In this document: in pieces, positions 55,657 through 64,000 of the stretch
Numbering within the stretch: position 1 is the first letter of the stretch
How the letters are laid out: each line of letters begins with the position of its first letter
DNA from: Nothophaeocryptopus gaeumannii
Taxonomy: Eukaryota > Ascomycota > Dothideomycetes > Mycosphaerellales > Mycosphaerellaceae
Direction: 5' to 3'
DNA: 64,000 nucleotides
NCBI GenBank assembly: GCA_031771865.1
Contig: JASISA010000009.1
Span: forward strand, 124,001-188,000
The notes under the pieces: generated by a model
Told to the model about the DNA's origin: nothing
Databases searched by the model: none
Seen by the model: only the letters and a program-made list of their open reading frames with translations
Program-made: the position numbers and the translations under genes

Positions 55657-56728
55657 ACGAATGTAGAAGGGTTCAGTCGAACAGCGAAGACTGCGCTTGC
55701 CAAGAATACGCAATGGTGCCAATCCATGAAGGGCAAGAGGAGTAGCAGGACCGGAGCAATTCGAGCCTGCCACGTCTTTGAGTCGTGAGACCCCAGCGAA
55801 TCCGTCAGAGTAGAAGTCCATTATGCCGCCGCGAGATGAGCGGTTCGGCAGACCAGCGAAGGCGGCTCAGCGTCTTGAAAGCAGACTAAAGCCACTTGAG
55901 GCTCGTTCGAGGAGATGTCGAGGATTGCGGAGCGGCGAGTGCAGTCTAACAAGGCAGGAGTCTCCTCAAAGGCAGATTGAAGGAGCAAAGAAGGCGGAGG
56001 TGCTTTGAGAAGAGCCGGCGTTCAATGGGGTTGAAAGGCTGGCGCCCAACGCAGCCGGTAGTAATGTTAATGGTATCGTCTATTAGACTTCAATGTCCTC
56101 TTGGCCACCTCTAGGGTTTTGACTCCAGTACTTCGTGGTTCATCTACTCTGTTTCAGCCAGCGTGCCCAGGCGGAAGTCGATCCCGTCCACTGGGAGGAA
56201 CATGTTCCAGGACGCACGGGCGCATACAGCTTGCGAGCGCTGAGTGGACTGCTGGTGACCATGTTGGAAGGACCAAACCAATCAACAAAGGCGCACCGCC
56301 CACAATAGCGACTTGCAACTCGGCACCTGAGTCGTAACCTAGTGCTCGGGAAGAAGAGCCCCGAGCCTGGTAGTAGACGTTCAAGGTCCTCCCTCTCGGG
56401 ACTCACTTTGGAAAGCCCACTTCTGGAAGGAGTTCCTCTTCCAGTAAGCTTAGATTTGGTGAGACCGGATGAAGATCCCCAAGTCGATTCTCGAAGAAAT
56501 GCACAGACAGGCACGGTGGATATAATGCCGTGCAAGAGGTTTAGTTCCAGTCGTCAGCAAGGGGGTGCTCCCTTTGGCAGCGGCAAGCGATGGACCAACG
56601 ATGGCTATTTCGGGGTTTCTCTTACACACGAGTAGATCTGCTGCCAAAGGTGGTGTCGTCACTGTCGCTGGTGGGTGTAGCAGCTGTGTCTCCAGAATAA
56701 GTGTCTCCAATGTACGCTGCAGGAGCGC

Positions 56729-56789
56729 GCAGCAGTCTCAGTGCAGCAGTCTCAGTCTCAGTGCAGCAATCTCAGTGCAGCAGTCTCAG
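56729..56789. repeat. gcagcagtctcagt tandem repeat
   Basis: Four units of gcagcagtctcagt, one with an extra ctcagt and one with a single change (gcagcaatctcagt). Non-coding minisatellite. Confidence 0.8.
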
Positions 56790-57258
56790 CACCAGAGTCT
56801 CACCACGAACTCTGTGATGAGCTGGCGTTGGGAGGAGAGGCCGAGCGCGGTTGTTGTCGCTTTTTGACTTCAGCAGCTCTTCGTTGATTGGCTCACGGGG
56901 TGCATGCGTCTCGGACATCGGGTTTACTTGACCTTGCAAGGGGCAGCCGCAGCTTTTAAAACGACTTGAGCGCGTCTCAGAAAAGCGAAAGCAGCACATA
57001 AAATACCGACCACCACGCCGTCGACCGGCAGTGCGAGTGGGATTTGTGCTGTCTGCTGTGGAGTAGAACTACACCGTCCCTCGCGTCTCTTCCTGATAGG
57101 TCTTCACGCGTCTGGCCAGACCGTCAGACTTCGACACGCGGTTCAGAGTCCGATTTTCCTTCTCTTTGTCTTGATTGATCGAGCTTTCCCTTGCACAAGG
57201 CGCGACTTCTTCATCCACAGCAAACATTGACAGCAACCACATCACCAGCGACGACAGC

Positions 57259-57285
57259 AGCAGATCCAGCAGATCCAGCAGATCC
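57259..57285. repeat. 9-bp x3 repeat in the leader
   Basis: agcagatcc three times in a row, 59 bp before the bestrophin-like start codon, so probably in its 5' UTR. Confidence 0.85.
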
Positions 57286-57343
57286 TATTCGATAGACCTG
57301 AGGTAGACCTGACAACCCACCAGCACCAGGCGCCGCCGCTTCA

Positions 57344-58990
57344 ATGGCGACCAACACCGCCTCCAACGATTTCGCCACGGAAACCCAAGTCTCGCGGGAG
57401 GAAATCACTCCCCTGCCACCCGGTAGCGCCGTTTCCCAGCAGTCGACAATGCAAGGCTCGGCGACAGCGACACCAAAGGAGGAGCCAGAATTTGTACCTA
57501 GACCGATGTTCCATCAGGTGCGTACTATCCTTATACGACGCGAAGGAATTTCTCGCGCGTTGACTTGGTGCTCTTGCAGTTGCGAGAGAATGCTATATAA
57601 GGAAGTAACAATACTGACAAGTTCTAGGCAACTCATCATAGCGTGGATATTGAAGACTATTTTCGAGGGCCACGCGATATCAACCGGCACTCAAAATGGC
57701 CTCAATTCATGAGATTGCACGGGTCGGTGCTGCCAAAGATGATTGTACCGCTGACCGTTATTGGTGGTTGGGCGACATTGATCACTTGCATAAGCCGACT
57801 GGTCCATAGTCTTGAGATCAACAGCGTGCTGCTGACTGTGCTCGGTTTTGTCGTGGGTTTGGCGCTTTCCTTCCGCTCGACCACTGCCTACGAACGCTTT
57901 TCAGAGGGACGGAAATACTGGGCGCAGTTGACTCTCAACGGGCGGAATATGGCTCGTCTGATCTGGGTGCACGCACAGGAGTAAGTGCTACTTCGAAATG
58001 TCGACTTCGAGCGATTTGCTTCTGGCATTTGAACACTTAGACGGTGGATGTTGACGCTAACATACATTCGATAGGCGATACGAAGAATCAGAAGAGCTCG
58101 GCAAGCAAGATCTCCTTGCGAAACTTTCTGCACTCCAACTCATCAACGCATTCGCGGTTGCTCTCAAGCACCGTCTCCGATTCGAGCCCTCGACGGACTA
58201 CCCAGACTTGGCACCGCTGCTGAGCAACCTGCGTACCTTCGCTGGACAGGCCGATCAGCAAAATCTGCATCAACGCCGCATCTCAAGAATCAAGTCGGTC
58301 GGTCAGTACCTTGGAGTGCCAATGGCGGAATCCAATCCTCGCAAGCTTTTCAAGAAATCCAAGGACAATCTCGGAAACACGCCACTTGAGATTTTGACCT
58401 ACTTGTCTGCCTACCTCGAAAATGTCATGCAAAACAAGACACTCAACATCTCCGTTCATCAAGTCCAAGCCTTCAACTACATGACGGCACTTTGCGATTG
58501 CCTTGCTGGCACTGAACGCGTGGTGAACACTCCTCTACCTGTGGCGTACACCATCTCTATTGCACAGATCACCTATGCCTACGTCTTGGCGTTACCTTTC
58601 CAACTTGTCAAGTATCTGGGCTGGGTCGCCATCCCATCGACCATCGTTGCTGGGTATATCATCCTCGGCCTGGCACAGATCGGCAAAGAGTTGGAAAACC
58701 CTTTCGGACAGGACGTCAACGATCTTCCTCTCGACTCGTTCTGCTCAGAGCTTGCTAACGACATCGATGCACTCACTGCCAACCCAGCGCCACTGGACAA
58801 CGATGCATGGATGCGTCACGCACACTCGAAGCCGTTGTGGCCACTGAGCAATATGGAGTTCAGGGCATGGGAGACGCAGAGTGTTAAGCAGATTCGAGCC
58901 GCTCTCAAGGCCAAGGCTGCCAGTCGGGATGTCAAGTCCGATCGCATGGCGACTTTTGTGGAGAGCGAGACCTTGACAAATAATGTTTGA
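57344..58990 (+). CDS. Bestrophin-like anion channel
   Basis: Three exons: 57344-57517, 57628-57980, 58075-58990, 480 residues. The joins FHQ|ATHHSVD and HAQE|RYEES are clean; intron 2 has a GCTAAC branch point. Features of the bestrophin/UPF0187 family: WPQFMRLHGSVLPKMIVPL, four hydrophobic segments, the strongly conserved LALSFRSTTAYERFSEGRKYW, TPLPVAYTISIAQITYAYVL, and the ENPFGQDVNDLPLDSF stretch after the last helix. Fungal members are predicted plasma- or organelle-membrane chloride channels. No defect seen. Confidence 0.9.
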
Positions 58991-59461
58991 GCTCGGATTA
59001 TTGCGGTGGTGAGGAAGAGAAACGTCAAAGTGCATCAAAAGTCTGGTATTAGCGTTTGTTCAAATTGCATAGCGAAAAGGGTCATAGTGGGGAAAGTTCT
59101 TAGCCGTTCGAATGTTCGATGGCTACGATTGAACCGAAAGAATGCAGATATCCAATCACTCCATTGAACCGTCTTGTTCGCGTTCACTCTCCTTTGAACA
59201 TTGTTCACGCTTACAGAACATTGAAACAGGTTCGGCACGTGCTTTCGTACCACTCTCGCACCTCAACTCAAAGTCTCGAGCTACAACCACATCGTGAAAC
59301 AACCTTGTAAACTCTCGACAAAGTCTCAACTATTCAGCCTTCTAGGCCATGCTGGTCAGGAGCATTCACAAAGATATGATGGCCGCACAGTGCGATGCAG
59401 ACTTCGGTGCTCGAAGTCCCCTCCAGTCGTTATCGTACGAGACTTGAGATGAGCAGCAAAG
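58991..59461. other. intergenic
   Basis: About 470 bp, no gene. Includes the F-box gene promoter. Confidence 0.5.
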
Positions 59462-61093
59462 ATGATCGACCACTTGATCGAGCTCTCTATGTACGATGAG
59501 GCTCTGTTACACGAATCCTCGACGATCAACGCGCACCAATCGAAGGCCAATGACGGAGACAATATCCCTTCCACCACGTACACGCAATCCTTGGTTACCT
59601 CCTTCCCTACCGAACTCATCGAAGCGATCTTCGCGTCCATCGACTACCGCGACAAATCCACCTGCTGCGCTGTATGCCTCACTAACAAACTCGGGAAGGG
59701 GATAGCTACGCCGCTGCTATATCGTAGTGTGGGCATTAGCTCGAGGAAGGTCCATGTGAATCGGAAGTATGATGAGCATGTAAGAGCTAGGAGGATCCAA
59801 GTTTTGGGAAGGACGTTGTTGGAGAGAAAGGATTTGGCGGAAATGGTAGAAGAAGTGCGTCAACATATTGATGGGACGACAATTGCGGGCGAGGATGGTG
59901 GGAGTTGGGGGGAGGATATGTTGAGGGAGGGATGGAGGGAGAGGTTGGAAGGGCTTAAGCTTGAGAGGGGGATTGTAGATGTAGCGGATGCATATATTGA
60001 AGAAGCGGTGAAGAAGGGGAGGATAAGTACCGATACAGTCCTCAGTCTGATCCTACTGATCTGCACGAATGTGAAGACGTTGAGATTCTCGGGAGATTTG
60101 AGCTGTCTTCCGGGCATGTTCTGTTTGGATGAGATGGTGGATTATGTTGCGGATTTCGTTGAGCCGGATCATCAGGACCAAGAGACGGCGCGTCCGAACG
60201 GCAACTCAGGCTTGCACAGCATCCGCGAACTAATACTCCAGCATACCGATACGGGAAGAAGGTCCACCCCGCCCGACGCCAACGATCTCGGAAACCTGAT
60301 ATACCTTCCCAACCTCCGTCACCTGGAAATTCACAGTCTCGCAGCTCTCTCCCCCACCAGGACATTCGAACACGATACCCCCATCTTCCCTAGCCGCATC
60401 CAATCCCTCGAAATCGTCGACTTCTCCGGCGCCGCAGAAGATCTGTCCTTCTTCCTCGCTCGATGTCCTTCCCTGCGAGATCTCCAAATCGTCTGGGCGC
60501 TGGGAGAAGCAGTACATATGAGGACCGATTGGCCTCGCATCGGACATGTACTCCGAAAAGCGGGGAGAAATCTTGAGTGTATCTCCTTTGAGGGACCGAC
60601 CGGGGATTTTGAGAGTGAAGAACAGCTGGGTGCGTTGTATAGCGCGTTTAACGGAAAGATTTTGGCGGGGATGGGGGGTCTCCGCACTTCTCACTCTCAC
60701 ACCTCCCATTTTGATATTTCCCGTTCTGGCACAGCAAAACTTCGAACAGCCACCTTGTCCAAAGTCGCCATCGACGGATCTGGAGCATACGGTATGCGCC
60801 TCGTCGACGGAACAACACCCAAGATCACTCTGGAGGATTTCCTTCCCGACGCGATGGAAGAATTGAGTATCATCTGTGAGGCGAAGAGATTAGGTGTCGA
60901 GGATCGGGCAATCTTGACGAGTCCCGGAGCTGCGAGGTTGAGGAATTTGACGATTTTCGATTGTACGAAGGATCATTGGGTTTCGATCAGGGATGGGGAG
61001 GGATTTGGGCAAACAAATAACAACATCATGAGATCGAAGCATAGTGTGAGCTTGGACGCTGATGAGGCAGCGCCGCGCTCTCGGTGCTGGTGA
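59462..61093 (+). CDS. F-box protein with LRR-like body
   Basis: Single exon, 543 residues (ATG 59462; a second ATG gives MYDEALLHESS at 59489). An F-box-like segment lies at about residues 45-80 (SFPTELIEAIFASIDYRDKS, CCAVCLTNKLGKGIATPLLY). The rest has Leu-rich strands (NVKTLRFSGDLSCLPGMFCL, YLPNLRHLEIHSLAAL, IQSLEIVDFSG, CPSLRDLQIVWAL) as in LRR-like F-box proteins. It should act as a substrate receptor of an SCF ubiquitin ligase; the target is unknown. Confidence 0.78.
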   Translation: MIDHLIELSMYDEALLHESSTINAHQSKANDGDNIPSTTYTQSLVTSFPTELIEAIFASIDYRDKSTCCAVCLTNKLGKGIATPLLYRSVGISSRKVHVNRKYDEHVRARRIQVLGRTLLERKDLAEMVEEVRQHIDGTTIAGEDGGSWGEDMLREGWRERLEGLKLERGIVDVADAYIEEAVKKGRISTDTVLSLILLICTNVKTLRFSGDLSCLPGMFCLDEMVDYVADFVEPDHQDQETARPNGNSGLHSIRELILQHTDTGRRSTPPDANDLGNLIYLPNLRHLEIHSLAALSPTRTFEHDTPIFPSRIQSLEIVDFSGAAEDLSFFLARCPSLRDLQIVWALGEAVHMRTDWPRIGHVLRKAGRNLECISFEGPTGDFESEEQLGALYSAFNGKILAGMGGLRTSHSHTSHFDISRSGTAKLRTATLSKVAIDGSGAYGMRLVDGTTPKITLEDFLPDAMEELSIICEAKRLGVEDRAILTSPGAARLRNLTIFDCTKDHWVSIRDGEGFGQTNNNIMRSKHSVSLDADEAAPRSRCW

Positions 61094-61450
61094 ATTGAGG
61101 CATGGCTGGTCACGATTGAGGCATTTGTGAGTGATGAAGATATATGATGATACCCTTTTTGATAGCATGTTCTCACACTATGACCATGACAAGCTAAACA
61201 GTGGTATTGCATCCCATCTGCCTCTCCGCTCCTCGGCTTCTTCAACGCGTGTCTGATCGCGCCGTTGATGCTGTAGCACCCAAAATGATGCAGGAAGACT
61301 CGACGGCGTGCTGCAAACTCGCTACGCCCCTGCTTTTCTTGGGTTTGTTTTCCCTGTGCCAAACCGTGCATGGCTCGTTGAAGTAAGGATTTGACGTAGA
61401 CCGCTGCGTTGCCATGGGCGTAGGTAATCCGGTGACATCGGAGTGATCAT
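61094..61450. other. intergenic between convergent genes
   Basis: About 360 bp of 3' flanks. Nothing seen. Confidence 0.5.
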
Positions 61451-62460
61451 CTACTCCTCCTCGGCCACGACGTCGCCATGCTCATCCTCCACTTTGCTAC
61501 ATTCCGGGCATTCTTCCTCGTTGACTATCTTATCCTTGATCTCATCCCACCAACCGCTCACTGGCCAGCTCACCAAAGCCTTGAGGTCGTCGAAGCTCAT
61601 GACCTTGATCTCTTCGGGAGCCTTTCCCAAAAACTTCCCATTATCCTCCTTCAACTCCTTCAGCTTGGCGGTGAGGTGGCATGGCAAGTGAGACTGGATA
61701 CCATCGGCGAAGAAGAAGGCTGTTTCTCGAGTGAGGCCAGCAACCTCCCGCAGGAGAAAACAGTAGCCATGGCGACGGCATCTTCTTCAGTGGCGAAATG
61801 GCCGCCCTGCCACATCACCTTCTCGAGGTTCGACTTGAACTTGCCCACGGTGTTGATGATCCACTTGGCAACGTCTTCAGCTGGACAGCCGTTGAAGATG
61901 AACATGTTGACTTCGTAAAAGACGGCGAGCGCTTCTTCGCGAACCTGTGTTTCACGTTAGGACACTGTATTTGATCTTGTAGGCATGGCCGCTCTTACCT
62001 GCTTCGAGACACGGAGGATGTTGGGCAAGCCAGTTGGCTTCGCGGGCTTACTATAGCCATACAGTTTGGGGCCCTTGCCGACGAAGATGCAATTCTGAAG
62101 TGGATACTGTCGTCGAGTCTTGAATCTGAGTGGTGTCCGGAGTTCAAGAGGCATACGACCGCGCATAGCAGTCGTGGAGAAGACGCGGTCGCCGTTGTTG
62201 GCCCTCTTGTAGCGTGGGCGGTACTCCTTAACATCGACGCAGAAGCCGTAAATGCGGTTTCGAAGTTTAGCGGGAAGAGCTATTAGACGGAATAGCTTCT
62301 TCTTGGCTTTCTCGAGTGCGTTGTTGTTCCACTCTTCAGCGTTGGCAGCTGCCTCGTTGTCGGCGTCGCGGACGTAGTTCGACTGGTCCTCCTCATAGAA
62401 CCAAGGGACGCTGACGTGGATGACATTGAAGTTGGAGATCGACATGGCGGGAGGTGCCAA
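61451..62460 (-). CDS. F-box-like/2EXR-type protein, possible 1-nt frameshift
   Basis: Minus-strand exons 62460-61999 and 61944-61451 (54-bp intron, join RVSKQ|VREEALAVF). The start LFRLIALPAKLRNRIYGFCV, the (I/L)LRVSKQVREEAL segment and VFYEVNMFIF are the usual pieces of the fungal F-box-like family with a conserved Arg-rich strand. Exon 2 is one base short: near a run of four A (61757-61760, plus strand) the reading shifts from AVAMATVF to LLREVAGLTRETAFFFADG. One added base would make 495 nt, divisible by three. Either a sequencing error in a homopolymer or a real truncating deletion. The tail is acidic with CPEC. Function unknown. Confidence 0.65.
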
Positions 62461-62760
62461 CGGGATATCAGTACAGTCGTATTGGTAGGGAGTTAGAAGA
62501 GGGATGGACTCGGGCGTGTCGAGTCGAGAAGGAGGGTGTGCCAGTCCGTGAGCAGTGTATTATGTAGGGCAGTGCAAGCTGAAATACCTCGAAGCAGAGT
62601 CTCAGACAGGAGTGCAGCGGGAAGCGGGCGGGTAGGCTGCTGGACTTGGTCTGTGCTTGGTATTTCACATGCTTGAATCCCATTCGGATTGGCAAGCTGC
62701 TTCACAGCAACTTTTCTATGCCTACGCTTTGGCGACAGGTCCTCCTTCTTGAATAGCGCT

Positions 62761-63717
62761 CTACCACTCAGTGACCTCTTCATGAGTCCAAAACTCGCCC
62801 GTCTTACGGCCAATGTCCTGGAGGGCAAGCATGACCGGTGTCTTCGCACCCTCATCAACTGTCTTCCTTCCACCACCACGAGTCATATCGGTCTTTACGT
62901 AGCCGGGACAGCAAGCGTTGATCAAGACGTCGCGGCCCTTCTTTTCTTCTTCCATGGCAAGGACCTTGGTAAAAGCAGTCTCACCAGCCTTGCTGACGGC
63001 GTAAGCTGCTGACGGCGTAAGCTGCTGACGGCGTAAGCTGCTGATGGGAAGCCTGCTTCCTTTTCTTTTCCTTCGTCAACGACCTTCTGGAACTTCTGCA
63101 TCAACGCCGTGACAGCTGGAACGTCGGCCTTGGCAGCAGAGAGAAAAGCATCTCTCATCTCTTGAGAATACTTGTTCAACTTGCCTGAAGCACTAGACAC
63201 GTTGACCAGTCTGCCGCCTGGTCGCAAGAGCGGCAACAGATCCTGGCTGGCCTCCAGTGTGCCATAGTAGTTCGTCTCAAGGGTGGTCCTGACAACGCTT
63301 GAGTCGAAACCCTGCATCGCAATACCAGCATTGTTGATTACAATGTCGATCCCATCCGGATGCTCTCTCTTCAAGTAATCTCGGAAGTCTTGGACGCTCT
63401 TTGTCTGGCTTATGTCTAATGGATGGTAAGTGATGGTAGTATCGCCTCCATCTTGGGCAAGGACTTTTGCTTTCTTCAATTCAGGATCTTCATTCAGCGT
63501 CTTGACTGCTTCTGCACCACGCTCTGGTGATCGTGCTGTCAAGTAGATAAGAAAGGGACCGGACTTCGTTGGCGACGATGGATATTCCAAGGCAAGGTTG
63601 CGGACTAGCATCTATCAGCATGATCTCCGAACTCTCCACAAAGGCTATGCTACCAATTGCCAGGCCAATGCCTTTATTTGCGCCTGTAACGGCGGCGATG
63701 CGTGACTGAACTGCCAT
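62761..63717 (-). pseudogene. Short-chain dehydrogenase broken at its YxxxK motif
   Basis: Minus-strand exons 63717-63654 and 63604-62761 (49-bp intron, join GLAI|VRNLALEY). Carbonyl-reductase-like SDR: the NAD(P) loop TGANKGIG, DIVINNAGIAM (NNAG), LVNVSSASG with the catalytic Ser, then SAAYAVS with the catalytic Tyr. Exactly there a 16-bp unit is present three times (62992-63039) instead of once, adding 32 nt. The Tyr remains, but the following Lys and all later sequence are out of frame, ending at a stop at 62922. The correct continuation (ACCPGYVKTDMTRGGG, EFWTHEEVTEW) is intact further on. Without the two extra units the exons total 876 nt, divisible by three (291 aa). Pseudogene or slippage allele. 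Confidence 0.8.
62992..63039. repeat. 16-bp x3 perfect tandem repeat inside the SDR catalytic motif
   Basis: gctgacggcgtaagct three times (62992-63007, 63008-63023, 63024-63039), followed by a partial fourth (gctga). One copy would encode the expected AAYAVSK. Confidence 0.92.
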
Positions 63718-64000
63718 ATTGAAATCGTGATGATGATGTGAAAGTTGAACGTGTGATGAAAGTGAAGTCAAAGGCGTCACAGGCACGCGACATCCGACAT
63801 CCGACATCCCTGCTGCGCGTGCCGACGGGCCGTGCCACCTCTTCCCGCAACGCAATCGCTCCTGCCCGATCAGTGTGCGATGACGACGCCGTGCTCCCTC
63901 CAGTTCCAGTTCCTTGAACATGGACAAACGAATGCATGACAAGTTGGCTGGACCAACCACGCATGCCAACCCCCTTCGCCCTACTCCGCACTTGCATTGG
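63718..64000. other. SDR upstream region with 7-bp x3 repeat
   Basis: Promoter region of the SDR. Contains cgacatc three times in a row (63788-63808). No other gene. Confidence 0.6.

Larger units (their letters stand above)
55657..57343. other. 1.7-kb intergenic region with short repeats
   Basis: No gene supported. Holds two short tandem repeats (56729-56789 and 57259-57285) and the bestrophin-like gene promoter and leader. Confidence 0.55.

Overview
The window is nuclear DNA of a filamentous ascomycete. Genes sit on both strands, carry short introns (44-114 bp, mostly about 50 bp) with GTAAGT/GTGAGT donors and CTGAC/CTAAC-like branch points, and encode fungal families: Yip1, Hri1, Zn2Cys6 factors, fungal NLRs and F-box-like proteins. 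The style of the F-box-like expansions and the WW, GPI-wall and NLR genes suggests a Dothideomycete, possibly near Mycosphaerellaceae. That placement is inference, not a proven identification. I see no rRNA, tRNA, transposon, CRISPR array or prokaryotic operon.

Layout. 0-4.4 kb: the 3' end of an SR-like RRM splicing factor, then three tandem F-box-like paralogues, the third truncated. 5.4-9.1 kb: YIP1 and a four-exon cytochrome P450. 9.9-15.4 kb: two divergently transcribed coiled-coil genes around a 1.9-kb gap. 16-17.7 kb: a GPI-type wall protein with 33-bp repeats. 19.5-23.2 kb: an orphan gene, HRI1 and a tubulin-tyrosine-ligase-like gene. 23.8-35.3 kb: a stretch rich in broken genes (arylsulfotransferase, WW protein, flavin monooxygenase) mixed with a Zn2Cys6 factor, an arrestin-like protein, an MFS porter and a GNAT. 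35.6-43 kb: a PfkB kinase, a membrane sensor-like protein, two small coiled-coil genes and RPT5. 43.8-54.3 kb: a tandem pair of NLR genes (phosphorylase, NB-ARC, TPR), the first intact (about 1,791 aa) and the second decayed. 55-64 kb: an orphan disordered protein, a bestrophin-like channel, an F-box protein, an F-box-like gene and a short-chain dehydrogenase.

The most striking theme is recent small damage. Splicing the genes by hand and summing exon lengths gives a consistent picture. An 11-bp tandem duplication breaks the frame of the coiled-coil gene at 9.9-12 kb. Two extra copies of a 16-bp unit break the dehydrogenase at its catalytic YxxxK motif. Single-base indels break the NLR copy, the monooxygenase, the arrestin-like gene and one F-box-like gene. 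Several conserved Trp or Gln codons have become stops. In each indel case, removing the lesion makes the summed exon length divisible by three. Some lesions, especially two in homopolymers, could be assembly errors. The others look like real allele decay, or gene-specific slippage by short tandem duplication.

How the genes work together: most are unrelated housekeeping or accessory genes. The only clear functional unit is the NLR pair. The P450, MFS, monooxygenase, GNAT, arylsulfotransferase and Zn2Cys6 genes could be remnants of a dispersed metabolic cluster, but nothing in the sequence proves that.
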